Under the pieces are notes generated by a model that saw nothing but the letters and a program-made list of their open reading frames with translations, had not been told where the DNA came from and did not search any database. The translations under genes were made by a program, and so were the position numbers. Of a stretch of 64,000 nt of DNA, positions 20,194-28,376 are shown one piece after another; the first letter of the stretch is position 1; each line of letters begins with the position of its first letter. The stretch comes from Flavobacterium gilvum (GTDB taxonomy: Bacteria; Bacteroidota; Bacteroidia; Flavobacteriales; Flavobacteriaceae), in NCBI RefSeq assembly GCF_001761465.1, contig NZ_CP017479.1, positions 682,001 to 746,000 of the forward strand. The letters run 5' to 3'.

Positions 20194-21405
20194 TTATTCG
20201 ATAGCTTTTATTCGGGTAACCATAAAAGCAATAAAAAAGCCAAAAATGCCAATAAACGCAAACGAAAATCGTAAGCTAAAAAGTTCGGCAATATGACCAA
20301 TAACAGGCGGTCCCATCAAAAAACCAAGGAAACTAACACTGGAAACAGCTGTCAGTGCTTCGCCCGTTGGAATCGTTGGATGCTTACCGGCAATACTGTA
20401 AAGAGTTGGTATAACGGTAGAAACGCCTAATCCCACAATCATAAAAGCAATTGTGCACGGAATGATATACGGAAAAATTACTGCCATAAACAAGCCGCAT
20501 GAAATCATAATACCGCTGATTTGCATAACTTTTTTCCGTCCAAAATTATTGATTAGTCGATCTCCTAAAAATCGTCCGCTGGCCATCATTATCATAAAAG
20601 ATGTATATCCCACAACAATTAAAGAGCCAGGGGCTTTGACAATATCTTTAAAATACACGCCACTCCAATCGAACATAATTCCTTCGCTGGCCATGCTGCA
20701 AAAACCAATAACTCCCAATAAAATCAATGATTTATCGGGTTTTCTAAATCTTTTTTTCTTTCCTGGTCGAACAACTTCTTTGGCTTTAATCAAATATTTA
20801 AAATTGATTAAAATTAATAATGCCACTACAGAAGCAACAATCACAAAATGCGAGTACGTCCCAATTTTTAAAGCCAACATTCCAAGACCTACCAAAGCTC
20901 CTGTAAATCCGGCCAAACTCCACATTCCGTGAAACGAAGTCATGATGTTTCTTCTAAAAAGGCCTTCGGTATAAACACCTTGAGTATTTACCGATATATT
21001 GGTTAAGTTACCAGAAATTCCAAAAGAAACCAATCCAAGAGCTAACTGCCATGCATTTTGTGCCAATCCCATATTGGTCAAACTAAAAGCATACATCAAA
21101 ATAGCAAAAGGAAGGGTTCGATGACTCCCAAAACGGGTCACTAATTTTCCTGAAAAAAACATCATCGTCAACTGACCCACCGGCAAAGCAAATAATATTG
21201 TTCCCAGCTGACCATCGGTTAAATGCAATGCAGACTTAATAGTAGGTATACGGCTTGCCCAACTGGAAAAGCACAATCCCATGCCAAAATAAAATGCCGA
21301 AACCGCCCAACGAATCCTATACAAATAGGATTCCTTGACATCCCGATACGTTTTTTTGTATTTGCCTTTTGCCTTATATCTACCAATAAAATTAAAATAC
21401 TGCAA
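20194..21405 (-). CDS. MFS transporter, YbjJ/FucP-like
   Basis: Inner-membrane secondary transporter with about 12 hydrophobic segments over 403 residues. The first helix region reads FYFGMGLCFSSWASRIPTI followed by LTDGQLGTILFALPVGQ, a pattern typical of the YbjJ-like branch near sugar:proton symporters. An Arg/Lys-rich stretch of about 30 residues precedes the first helix; the true start could be internal, but TAGTTTTGC at 21439-21431 supports the ATG at 21405. The substrate is unknown. The gene is followed by an inverted repeat at 20092-20133. Confidence 0.85.
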   Translation of the reverse strand: MQYFNFIGRYKAKGKYKKTYRDVKESYLYRIRWAVSAFYFGMGLCFSSWASRIPTIKSALHLTDGQLGTILFALPVGQLTMMFFSGKLVTRFGSHRTLPFAILMYAFSLTNMGLAQNAWQLALGLVSFGISGNLTNISVNTQGVYTEGLFRRNIMTSFHGMWSLAGFTGALVGLGMLALKIGTYSHFVIVASVVALLILINFKYLIKAKEVVRPGKKKRFRKPDKSLILLGVIGFCSMASEGIMFDWSGVYFKDIVKAPGSLIVVGYTSFMIMMASGRFLGDRLINNFGRKKVMQISGIMISCGLFMAVIFPYIIPCTIAFMIVGLGVSTVIPTLYSIAGKHPTIPTGEALTAVSSVSFLGFLMGPPVIGHIAELFSLRFSFAFIGIFGFFIAFMVTRIKAIE

Positions 21406-21500
21406 AGCCCTGTTTTTTAAAATTGAATCTGCAAAACTACAAAATCAATATGTTTCTGCTTTGGTGTTTTTTTAAAACAGCGCAAATACAACGTTATTGT

Positions 21501-22550
21501 TTATAAGTCGATTACTTTCTTTTCTTGACTACTCTGAAAAGCTGACTCGATGATACGCATCACATTTACACCGTCTTGTGCCGTTACTGGCTCAGGCAAA
21601 TTGTTGATTATTGACTGATATACTCCATCAAAATAATCGTAATAATTCCCTTGAAGCGTAAGTACTTTATCTTTTATGACTTTACCATTTATTTCGGTAT
21701 GCAAAAGTCCTTCATTTCCTTCCTGTTCAGTTCCCCAAGTCTTTAAATTTGGTTTTTTGCCCAATTTCAGTTCGTCTTCCTGCACATCACCTCTGGATTT
21801 CAAAAAAGAACCTTTTTTGCCATGCACTACATAAGAAGGATTTGATTCCCTAACAAAATAACCCGCTTTCAAACGCACTCTAAAATCTGGATAATACAAC
21901 AAAAGATCCATATAATCATTCACTAATGAATGTTCTCTCGTGATGCGGATGTCGGCAGAGACAGCATTTGGTAAACCAAACAAATACAAAGCTTGGTCTA
22001 TTAAATGCGGTCCTAAATCTTTCACTATTCCTGATCCCGAATTAACTGTTTCCTTATGCACTTTTGGGCTCAAAACTGGATTGTATCGATCAAAATGAAA
22101 CTCGGCTTCTACAATTTCGCCCAAAGCTTTTTCGTCCAGTATTTTTTTTACCGTTTTGAGATCACTGTCCCATCTTCTATTTTGAAAAACAGCCAATTTC
22201 AATCCTTTTTCTTTTGCCAAATAAGCTAATTCTTCGGCCTCTGCTACATTTGCAGTAAACGCTTTTTCTACAATAGCATGTTTTCCGGCAAGCAACACTT
22301 TTTTGGCATATTCAAAATGAGAATCTATCGGTGTGTTTACAATAACCAAATCAACAGATTCATCTTCTAAAATAGATTCTAAACTAGGATAACTTATAAC
22401 GTTTGGAAAGTCTTCCTGGATCAATTTTTTGCTTCTTTCCCAAGAACCCAGAAGTTCAAAACCAGGATGAAGTTCGAGAAATGGAGCATGAAAAACTTTT
22501 CCAGACATCCCGTATGATAATAGTGCTGTTTTTATTTTTTGCATTTGCAT
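21501..22550 (-). CDS. Gfo/Idh/MocA-family NAD(P)-dependent oxidoreductase
   Basis: Cytoplasmic dehydrogenase acting on sugars or inositols. A Rossmann domain starts at KIKTALLSYGMSGKVFHAPF; HAIVEKAFT is the counterpart of the EKP motif near residue 93. The C-terminal domain begins around 130 and contains DLGPHLIDQALYLFG with the conserved His. Length 349 is usual. Translation may start at the second Met (22544). The MFS gene follows 95 bp downstream on the same strand. Confidence 0.88.
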   Translation of the reverse strand: MQMQKIKTALLSYGMSGKVFHAPFLELHPGFELLGSWERSKKLIQEDFPNVISYPSLESILEDESVDLVIVNTPIDSHFEYAKKVLLAGKHAIVEKAFTANVAEAEELAYLAKEKGLKLAVFQNRRWDSDLKTVKKILDEKALGEIVEAEFHFDRYNPVLSPKVHKETVNSGSGIVKDLGPHLIDQALYLFGLPNAVSADIRITREHSLVNDYMDLLLYYPDFRVRLKAGYFVRESNPSYVVHGKKGSFLKSRGDVQEDELKLGKKPNLKTWGTEQEGNEGLLHTEINGKVIKDKVLTLQGNYYDYFDGVYQSIINNLPEPVTAQDGVNVMRIIESAFQSSQEKKVIDL

Positions 22551-22715
22551 TTATATTTAAAAGGAGGCACAAATTTCAAGAATTTCAATGAATTAATTGA
22601 TGATTAATCCGGATTATTTACCGCTCACAAAAGTGCCTGCCCTTTCAAAATTTCAGCTTATCAAACAAATCTTTCGAATTTTATGACCATAATAATTTTG
22701 TTAACTCTAAAAAGT

Positions 22716-22790
22716 TTAAACCAAATTCTGTTTATTCCACAAGTCAAAGTACTTCCCTTTTTGTTTTAGCAAATCTGAATGATTCCTACA
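22716..22790 (-). pseudogene. Remnant of the 3' end of an ABC-exporter gene
   Basis: The minus strand reads NHSDLLKQKGKYFDLWNKQN and ends LV-stop, matching the C-terminal tail of ABC exporter ATPases (the family pattern is GxHxELLxxxGxYxxLW). Nothing upstream resembles the rest of an ABC ATPase. The remainder of the interval 22551-22838 shows no other coding pattern. Short, hence moderate confidence. Confidence 0.5.
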
Positions 22791-22838
22791 TCCAAAAGTG
22801 ATACTAAAGTTCAAAAATTGATTTATTCATTCTATAAT

Positions 22839-23084
22839 TTACAGTTTATATATACCAGCATAATAATCATCTATTATCTTTTTTGCTTTTTCGCAGTCAT
22901 CTTCTTTAACTTTCAATTTTACAGCATTTACATCACCAATTAAAACTCCCCATGGGTTAAATACAGACATTAATGAGGCGTCTTCAAAAACCTGAATAGA
23001 GAAACTTTCCAATAAATTTTTTAAAATCAATGATTCATCTTTTCCCCCACTATAAACTCCTATCCTTTTCTTTTGTTCAATCAT
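22839..23084 (-). CDS. Small DUF2007-like protein
   Basis: An 81-residue soluble protein. The pattern IGVYSGGKDESLILKNLLES, then a PWG segment and KLKVKEDDCEKAKKIIDDYY at the end, matches the DUF2007 fold (a small ferredoxin-like, PII-like domain also called putative signal-transducing protein). The role is unknown. It lies upstream of the outer-membrane barrel gene 23153-23785 in inverse order of transcription (the barrel gene is transcribed first), with a 68-bp gap. Confidence 0.65.
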   Translation of the reverse strand: MIEQKKRIGVYSGGKDESLILKNLLESFSIQVFEDASLMSVFNPWGVLIGDVNAVKLKVKEDDCEKAKKIIDDYYAGIYKL

Positions 23085-23152
23085 TATTTAAAATTTAAAT
23101 TGATTATTAAATACATCACAAATCAGGTAATAAACACCTTTTCCATTTTTTA

Positions 23153-23785
23153 TCAAAGACCGATTCCGAGTGATAACAAAGAACAAATCATATTTTGATT
23201 TTCCATCTCTTTATTATTACTGTTTATTTTGGTAAAATCACTTTCAGTCTCAAAACCGATTCCAAGATTAAAATCTTCTGCCAAAATGAATTTAATACCA
23301 AGATGACCAGATATTCCAAAATTCCAATTGCCGTTTTTATCAACAAAAACATTGTCAACAGTTACCATTTCCTGTTTAAACAAATAATTACTATAAAGTC
23401 CTACGCCTAATTCCAAAAAAGTAGTTCTATTTTGTGTGTCGTCTTTGGTGATTACAAAATCCGTCTTTAAATGCAGTGGAATATGTAAGTACGAATTTTT
23501 TAAACTTGTTGTATTTCCTTCAATAGTTTTATTACCATCAAACTCCAAAAAACCTAATCCTGTTGACAGATTAAATTTTCTATTCATTTTGAAAGAAAGT
23601 AGAACATCTCCCCCGTTTACAAATCCATTAAGAGGTACATTTCCTGATTCTTTAAAAGTAGCAAACCCCATTTTGGGAACAATTGTCAGTTCTAAATTAT
23701 TTGATTTTTCATAAAAAGACGGCTGTCTTTGACCAAACACTATTCCTGATGCAATTACAAATAATAACAAGTAGTAGTATTTCAT
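23153..23785 (-). CDS. Outer-membrane beta-barrel protein (PorT/OmpA-like fold)
   Basis: The 210-residue protein has a signal peptide (YYYLLLFVIASGIVFGQ) followed by alternating amphipathic strands such as NLELTIVPKMGFATF, FNLSTGLGFLEF and FNLGIGFETES, and ends in a short strand LLSLGIGL. This is the layout of small 8- to 10-stranded barrels of Bacteroidota. No enzymatic motif is visible. Confidence 0.7.
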   Translation of the reverse strand: MKYYYLLLFVIASGIVFGQRQPSFYEKSNNLELTIVPKMGFATFKESGNVPLNGFVNGGDVLLSFKMNRKFNLSTGLGFLEFDGNKTIEGNTTSLKNSYLHIPLHLKTDFVITKDDTQNRTTFLELGVGLYSNYLFKQEMVTVDNVFVDKNGNWNFGISGHLGIKFILAEDFNLGIGFETESDFTKINSNNKEMENQNMICSLLSLGIGL

Positions 23786-24116
23786 AGATTCAACTTTAAT
23801 TAACTGATTTTAAGATCACAACCCAACGCAAAGAATTATGAATCTCACAATAATACAGCTTAAATAGTTATAATAATGTAGTGTAATCTCCTTAAAAAAA
23901 GTAGTACTAATTTTACTAAACACTTTTGTTGCATAAAATTCTATTAAAAAGAATGGTTTAAACAAAACTCGAGAATCTTTGATTTCGTTTCTCAGTATAT
24001 AAAACTAACACATTGAATTAATTAACAAACATTTAGAAGGATACTAAAAAATATAGCGTAAATAATAAAATAGAAAATAGTACTTTTGTCCGTCATTAAA
24101 GAACCGAAATTAAAAA
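23786..24116. other. Divergent intergenic region with rseP promoter box
   Basis: 331 bp of AT-rich DNA between the divergent barrel gene and rseP. TACTTTTG at 24081-24088 matches the -7 consensus 28 nt before the rseP ATG; no TTG at the right distance. I see no other gene, RNA or repeat here. Confidence 0.5.
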
Positions 24117-25460
24117 ATGGAAATAGTTATCAAGCTTTCTCAATTTTTATTGAGCTTATCATTACTTATTATACTTCACGAATTAGGACATTTTCTTCCT
24201 GCCAAAGCATTCAAAACCAGAGTCGAAAAATTTTATTTGTTTTTTGACGTAAAATATTCCCTTCTAAAAAAGAAAATTGGTGAAACCGAATACGGAATTG
24301 GTTGGTTACCTCTAGGCGGTTATGTGAAAATATCCGGAATGATTGACGAGAGTATGGACAAAGAACAAATGGCTTTACCTCCACAGCCTTGGGAATTTAG
24401 ATCGAAACCAGCTTGGCAACGCTTGATTATCATGTTGGGTGGTGTTACAGTAAACTTTATTCTTGCTTTCATCATATATATTGGTATGGCATATGCTTAC
24501 GGAGACTCTTATATCTCAAACACTGATTTGAAAGATGGTATTTTGATAGAAAATCAGGCGATGATAAATGCCGGATTTAAATCGGGTGACAAAATCGTAG
24601 CTGTTGACGGAGAAAAAATAATCCGTTTCGACAACGAAATAAACTCCAAAATTATTTTGGCAAAAGAAGTGGTTATCGAAAGAAACGGTAGTCAACAAAC
24701 CATCAAAATGCCAAATGATTTTGTGGATCAATTATCAAAATTTGAAAAAGTACCATTGGCAGCAATAAGAATTCCGTTTGCAATTACGGAAGTTCCCGCA
24801 GAATCTTTGAACAAAGAACTTAAAGCAAAAGATATCATTGTATCCTTGAACGGGCAAAAAACAAGATATCTGGACGAAGTAAAATCTGTATTAGAAAAAA
24901 ATAAAAACAAAACCATTCCTGCTATTGTTTTACGTGACCAAAAAGAAATCCCTGTTAATGTAATTGTTTCTAATGTTGGAAAAATGGGAGTTTCTATAGG
25001 TGGTTTAAGTCTTGAAACACTTGAAAAATTAGGTTATTATAAAATCACACATCAAAATTACAGTTTCATAGAGTCGATTCCTTTTGGGATAGAAAAAGGA
25101 AAAGATCAATTGGTTGGATATGGAAAACAATTAAAAATGATTTTCAATCCAGAGACCAAAGCATACAAACAAGTAGGCGGTTTTCACGCTATTTACAATA
25201 TTTTCCCTAGTTCTTGGAGCTGGGAAGTTTTCTGGAGCATTACGGCAATATTGTCAATCATGCTTGGAGTTATGAACTTATTGCCTATTCCGGCACTCGA
25301 TGGCGGTCATGTAATGTTTTTATTGTATGAAATCGTAAGTGGAAAAAAACCAAGCGATAAATTCCTTGAAAACGCCCAAATGGTTGGTTTTGTACTCCTT
25401 ATCTCATTGCTTTTGTTTGCTAATGGAAACGACATTTACAAAGCAATTATGGGTAAATAA
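24117..25460 (+). CDS. rseP: Site-2 protease, RseP-like intramembrane zinc metalloprotease
   Basis: Cleaves transmembrane segments of anti-sigma factors. The zinc motif HELGH is at residues 22-26 in the first membrane helix, and the second metal motif MNLLPIPALDGGH near residue 384 supplies the Asp ligand. Two PDZ-like regions lie between (about 130-220 and 230-300, SLNGQKTRYLDEV). Length 447 matches the family. The C-terminal helices are complete. It is transcribed towards the tRNA-Asn pair. Confidence 0.93.
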   Translation: MEIVIKLSQFLLSLSLLIILHELGHFLPAKAFKTRVEKFYLFFDVKYSLLKKKIGETEYGIGWLPLGGYVKISGMIDESMDKEQMALPPQPWEFRSKPAWQRLIIMLGGVTVNFILAFIIYIGMAYAYGDSYISNTDLKDGILIENQAMINAGFKSGDKIVAVDGEKIIRFDNEINSKIILAKEVVIERNGSQQTIKMPNDFVDQLSKFEKVPLAAIRIPFAITEVPAESLNKELKAKDIIVSLNGQKTRYLDEVKSVLEKNKNKTIPAIVLRDQKEIPVNVIVSNVGKMGVSIGGLSLETLEKLGYYKITHQNYSFIESIPFGIEKGKDQLVGYGKQLKMIFNPETKAYKQVGGFHAIYNIFPSSWSWEVFWSITAILSIMLGVMNLLPIPALDGGHVMFLLYEIVSGKKPSDKFLENAQMVGFVLLISLLLFANGNDIYKAIMGK

Positions 25461-25490
25461 AAATAGTTGTAAAAAAGAGTGAAAATATTT

Positions 25491-25519
25491 TTGTCAAAGC
25501 AAAAATTCGACTATATTTG
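25491..25519 (+). promoter_or_regulatory. Promoter of the tRNA-Asn pair
   Basis: TTG (25491-25493), 18-nt spacer, TATATTTGC (25512-25520): a near-ideal Bacteroidota promoter 24 nt before the first tRNA. Confidence 0.8.
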
Positions 25520-25543
25520 CACTCGCTAAAAAGAACAGCAACT

Positions 25544-25617
25544 TCCTCCTTAGCTCAGTTGGTTAGAGCATCTGACTGTTAATCAGAGGGTCCTTGGTTC
25601 GAGCCCAAGAGGGGGAG
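25544..25617 (+). tRNA. tRNA-Asn (GTT), copy 1
   Basis: A 74-nt cloverleaf: acceptor TCCTCCT/AGGGGGA, D stem GCTC/GAGC, anticodon stem TCTGA/TCAGA with anticodon GTT at 25578-25580, T arm CTTGG-TTCGAGC-CCAAG, discriminator G. CCA is not encoded. Confidence 0.97.
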
Positions 25618-25653
25618 CAACTTTTTAGCAAACATATTTACCTTTAAGGTGAT

Positions 25654-25727
25654 TCCTCCTTAGCTCAGTTGGTTAGAGCATCTGACTGTTAATCAGAGGG
25701 TCCTTGGTTCGAGCCCAAGAGGGGGAG
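25654..25727 (+). tRNA. tRNA-Asn (GTT), copy 2
   Basis: Identical to copy 1 over all 74 nt, separated by a 36-nt spacer. The antisense strand of its 3' half encodes the last residues and the stop codon of the serine recombinase, so it marks the left border of the mobile element. Confidence 0.97.
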
Positions 25728-27234
25728 CTAAATTGGAAAAGTCATTCTTCGGAGTGACTTTTTTTATTTCCATATCTTCGGAATCCCCGCAAACACTGGA
25801 CAAAACATCCACTACCTCATTACGAGAATTGGTTCGAAAACCCTCTTTTTCTATAATTAAATTTTCGGGATAAATTATCCTCAAAAAACTCGCTTTTCCC
25901 TCGCCAGACAAGTGGTTGAACACATTTTCCAAGTCACATAATAATTCTACCGCTTTGTTAATGTATTTCCATGAATCATCCTTTGCAACTGATAGTGACA
26001 ACAATTGATTTTCACATTGTTTCCTTTTAGAAAAATACCTGCTCACTACCTTATCAAATTGATCTTTATCAATCAAATTACTCATTAATTTATCCTCTGC
26101 ACTCTCAATCAAATAATCAATTGATTTTAACTCTTGTTCAAATCTTACCGCCTCTTTTTTTACCCTCTCCACGTCTTCTTTCAAATAATCTCTTAAAACA
26201 GACTTGTAAAGACTTCCCATGCCTTTATTAAAAGATATACCCCTAATCAATTCTAAAAGCTTAGAATGCACATCATCTCTTTTATATCTTACTCCACATT
26301 TTGATTTGCAGTGATAATAAAAATAATACCCTCCATTACCCAATGATTTACTACCTGTTATCTGTTTGCCACATTTTGGACAAATAAGATTCTTTTTTAT
26401 TGGAAAATCGTCATTTATCAAGGATGGTAATTTTGCATTTCGTTTGCGTCCAGAAAGAATATCCTGAACTTTATTAAAAAGCTTTTCTTTTACAATAGGT
26501 TCATGAAGACCTACAACAATTTGCTCTTCTTCCTTTTTATACTCCTTAATCAAAATGCAACCTTTATAAACCACATTACGCAGCATATTATAAAACTGTT
26601 GCTTTTCAAGTTTACAGCTATAATTTAATTTCAACCTCTTTCTAATTACATCTACGGATTCAATCCCTTTTGCAACTTCTTCAAATGCTTTTTTAACTAT
26701 TAAAGCATCCTCATTAAACATCAGAGAGGCTTTCCCATCAATCCTGTAGCCTTTATATCCGTACGGAGCTCTATTAACGAAACAACCCTCTTTTTGAGCC
26801 TTTCTCATACAATCCCTAGTCCTTGCCGAATTCTTATCATTTTCAACTTCGGGGATAGCTAAATACATTGCCAAAACAAGTTTATTGTCCGGTACAGTCA
26901 AATCCAATGGTTGTTCTATGGAATTTACCTGGATTCCAAAATCATTTAATTTTCTAATGACAGTTAATGCATTTTCAGAATTTCTAGAGAATCTATCCCA
27001 TTTGGTAAAAATTACTAAATCAACAATTTTCTTATTCAATTTAACATACTCAAATAATTTCAGCCATTCTGGACGATTAAATGTTTTAGCCGAATAATCA
27101 TCTTGAAAATGATTACTCACTTTATATCCCTTTATTTCACAATATTTCCTCAAGCTCTCTTCTTGGTGTCTTAAACTAAATCCCAATTGAGCTTGTTCAT
27201 CCGTACTTACTCTTGTGTATATAACTACATTCAT
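25693..27234 (-). CDS. Large serine recombinase (integrase of the element)
   Basis: Site-specific recombinase of 513 residues. The catalytic serine is in YTRVSTDEQAQLGFS near residue 10, and KWDRFSRNSENAL near 77 is the resolvase active-site region. A recombinase domain follows (GYKGYRIDGKASLMF onward), then a zinc ribbon (LICPKCGKQITGS ... YHCKSKCG) near 285-315 and a coiled-coil stretch rich in Glu/Lys around 350-400. The last about 25 residues (EIKKVTPKNDFSNLAPPLGL and six more) are encoded by the tRNA terminator and the antisense of tRNA-Asn, including the stop. The ORF overlaps the 82-residue ORF by 4 bp. Confidence 0.9.
   Translation of the reverse strand: MNVVIYTRVSTDEQAQLGFSLRHQEESLRKYCEIKGYKVSNHFQDDYSAKTFNRPEWLKLFEYVKLNKKIVDLVIFTKWDRFSRNSENALTVIRKLNDFGIQVNSIEQPLDLTVPDNKLVLAMYLAIPEVENDKNSARTRDCMRKAQKEGCFVNRAPYGYKGYRIDGKASLMFNEDALIVKKAFEEVAKGIESVDVIRKRLKLNYSCKLEKQQFYNMLRNVVYKGCILIKEYKKEEEQIVVGLHEPIVKEKLFNKVQDILSGRKRNAKLPSLINDDFPIKKNLICPKCGKQITGSKSLGNGGYYFYYHCKSKCGVRYKRDDVHSKLLELIRGISFNKGMGSLYKSVLRDYLKEDVERVKKEAVRFEQELKSIDYLIESAEDKLMSNLIDKDQFDKVVSRYFSKRKQCENQLLSLSVAKDDSWKYINKAVELLCDLENVFNHLSGEGKASFLRIIYPENLIIEKEGFRTNSRNEVVDVLSSVCGDSEDMEIKKVTPKNDFSNLAPPLGLEPRTL
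25737..25766 (+). terminator. Terminator of the tRNA-Asn operon
   Basis: AAAAGTCATTC pairs with GGAGTGACTTTT around a short loop and is followed by T on the plus strand. It lies inside the 3' end of the recombinase ORF, which suggests that those last codons are chromosomal sequence or a copy of it. Confidence 0.7.
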
Positions 27235-27479
27235 TTAATTTGTTTTTTTTCGTGTTTTCTACGTTTTGATATTAATCTAGGTTTCTGCCCTTCATTGCTT
27301 TTCATTAAATAATTAGAAACCGTCAAACCTGCCAGTTTTCTTAAAAACTCCAAAATTGATCCTGCTTGGTCAAGTGTTACATCTAAATTCTCCTTTTTTA
27401 AGATTTTTACAGCTTGTTCAGCCGTTAATCTCCCTCTTTCATTCCCGTCATCTTTTCCCATTTGTAAATCCCTCTTCAT
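27231..27479 (-). CDS. Small accessory protein upstream of the recombinase
   Basis: An 82-residue, Lys-rich, helical protein (GRLTAEQAVKILKKENLDVT, then LDQAGSILEFLRKLAGLT). I have seen similar short ORFs before recombinase genes in Bacteroidota elements, but know no function; a directionality or DNA-binding role is only a guess. The ATGA overlap with the recombinase implies translational coupling. Confidence 0.6.
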   Translation of the reverse strand: MKRDLQMGKDDGNERGRLTAEQAVKILKKENLDVTLDQAGSILEFLRKLAGLTVSNYLMKSNEGQKPRLISKRRKHEKKQIK

Positions 27480-27507
27480 TAAAAAAAGACCATCACTGGT
27501 CTTTTTT
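27480..27507 (-). terminator. Terminator-like hairpin in the recombinase operon leader
   Basis: AAAAGACC-ATCACT-GGTCTTTT, with T runs on both strands, directly upstream of the small ORF start (27479). It would block or attenuate minus-strand transcription entering the recombinase operon. Confidence 0.65.
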
Positions 27508-27552
27508 GTTCAACAATCATTTATTCCTAATAAAGATATGAAATATTTTTTT

Positions 27553-27584
27553 TTCCGATTCTAGTCAAAATATAGCTATCATAG
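27553..27584 (+). repeat. Direct repeat A, copy 1
   Basis: The core CTAGTCAAAAT(A/T)TAGC recurs at 28282-28313 within about 31 bp of similarity (roughly seven mismatches). The two copies flank the XRE regulator gene. Possibly regulator-binding or replication sites. Confidence 0.55.
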
Positions 27585-27704
27585 AGAAAGAAATTGACTG
27601 ATTTCTAAAAGACAAGTCTTTCATAATTTTACTTTTGTTAGCAATACATGCCTGAAAAATTGTATTTTTGTTTTAATACACAGCAAGTAAGCAATAGATT
27701 GTAC

Positions 27705-27760
27705 CGTACCAAACTAATGGAAATTGTAACGTACCAAAGCGTACTTGTTTTTTACCAAAC
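27705..27760 (+). promoter_or_regulatory. Three TACCAAA direct repeats upstream of the XRE gene
   Basis: CGTACCAAAC at 27705-27714, CGTACCAAAG at 27730-27739 and TTTACCAAAC at 27751-27760, spaced 25 and 21 bp. They are likely an operator of the adjacent regulator or short iterons. A -7-like TATCTTTG lies at 27785-27792, only 4 nt before the ATG at 27797, so a transcript from it would be almost leaderless. Confidence 0.5.
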
Positions 27761-27796
27761 ACTATTTTTCTAAAGAATTTTAAATATCTTTGAGTT

Positions 27797-28213
27797 ATGG
27801 AAACAGTAACAAAACCAAAACATATCGGTAGAAATATTAGCCGAATCAGAGAGCTTAGAGGCATGAAACAAGAAGCATTGGCTAATGCTATTGGTGTAAG
27901 TCAACAGTCTGTTTCTAATATTGAAGGAAGTGAGACAATTGAAGAAGAAAAATTAATAGAAGTCGCAAAAGCTCTTGGTGTAAGTGCTGATGCAATTAAA
28001 AACTTCACAGAAGAAAATGTGATTAATTATTTCAATAACTTTTATGACAACAGCGCAAGCAATGGTCAAGGAGCATTTGGTCCAATTTTTAACTTCAACC
28101 CTTTAGAAAAATTAGTAGAGGCGTATGATGAAAACAAGAAACTTTACGAACGTTTGTTACAAGCGGAAAAAGAAAAAATATCTTATTTGGAAAAATTAAT
28201 TGATGAAAAATAA
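27797..28213 (+). CDS. XRE-family helix-turn-helix regulator
   Basis: 138 residues. The HTH spans about 11-65 (ISRIRELRGMKQEALANAIG, VSQQSVSNIEGSETIEEEKL), followed by KALGVSADAIKNF. The C-terminal half has a FNPLEKLVEAYDENKKLYE heptad-like helix, probably for dimerisation. It most likely represses its own promoter or the element's genes through the TACCAAA repeats; this is inference from position. Its own terminator follows at 28241. Confidence 0.88.
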   Translation: METVTKPKHIGRNISRIRELRGMKQEALANAIGVSQQSVSNIEGSETIEEEKLIEVAKALGVSADAIKNFTEENVINYFNNFYDNSASNGQGAFGPIFNFNPLEKLVEAYDENKKLYERLLQAEKEKISYLEKLIDEK

Positions 28214-28240
28214 TACAAAATTTATTTTAATAAGTGAAAG

Positions 28241-28266
28241 AGCCTCGCAGTTTGCGGGGCTTTTTT
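28241..28266 (+). terminator. Intrinsic terminator of the XRE gene
   Basis: GCCTCGC-AGTTT-GCGGGGC (one G-T pair) followed by six T. Confidence 0.85.
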
Positions 28267-28281
28267 ATTTCACAAAAAAGA

Positions 28282-28313
28282 ATCCGCTCCTAGTCAAAAT
28301 TTAGCCATGATGG
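28282..28313 (+). repeat. Direct repeat A, copy 2
   Basis: Second copy of the site at 27553-27584, 64 bp upstream of the primase-like gene. Confidence 0.55.
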
Positions 28314-28376
28314 TAAGCCTATTTTTTTCTTGTTTAACTTCGGCTAACTGAATAATGAACTTGAAAATATACGGAT

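Noticed and set aside
25544..25727. The two tRNA-Asn genes as attL and attR of an excised element
   Set aside because: They are only 110 bp apart with a spacer that encodes nothing, and share one promoter and one terminator; an ordinary tandem duplication is simpler.
27673..27864. 63-codon minus-strand ORF before the XRE gene
   Set aside because: It overlaps the start of the regulator gene and the TACCAAA repeats, so it is more likely a chance ORF in regulatory DNA.
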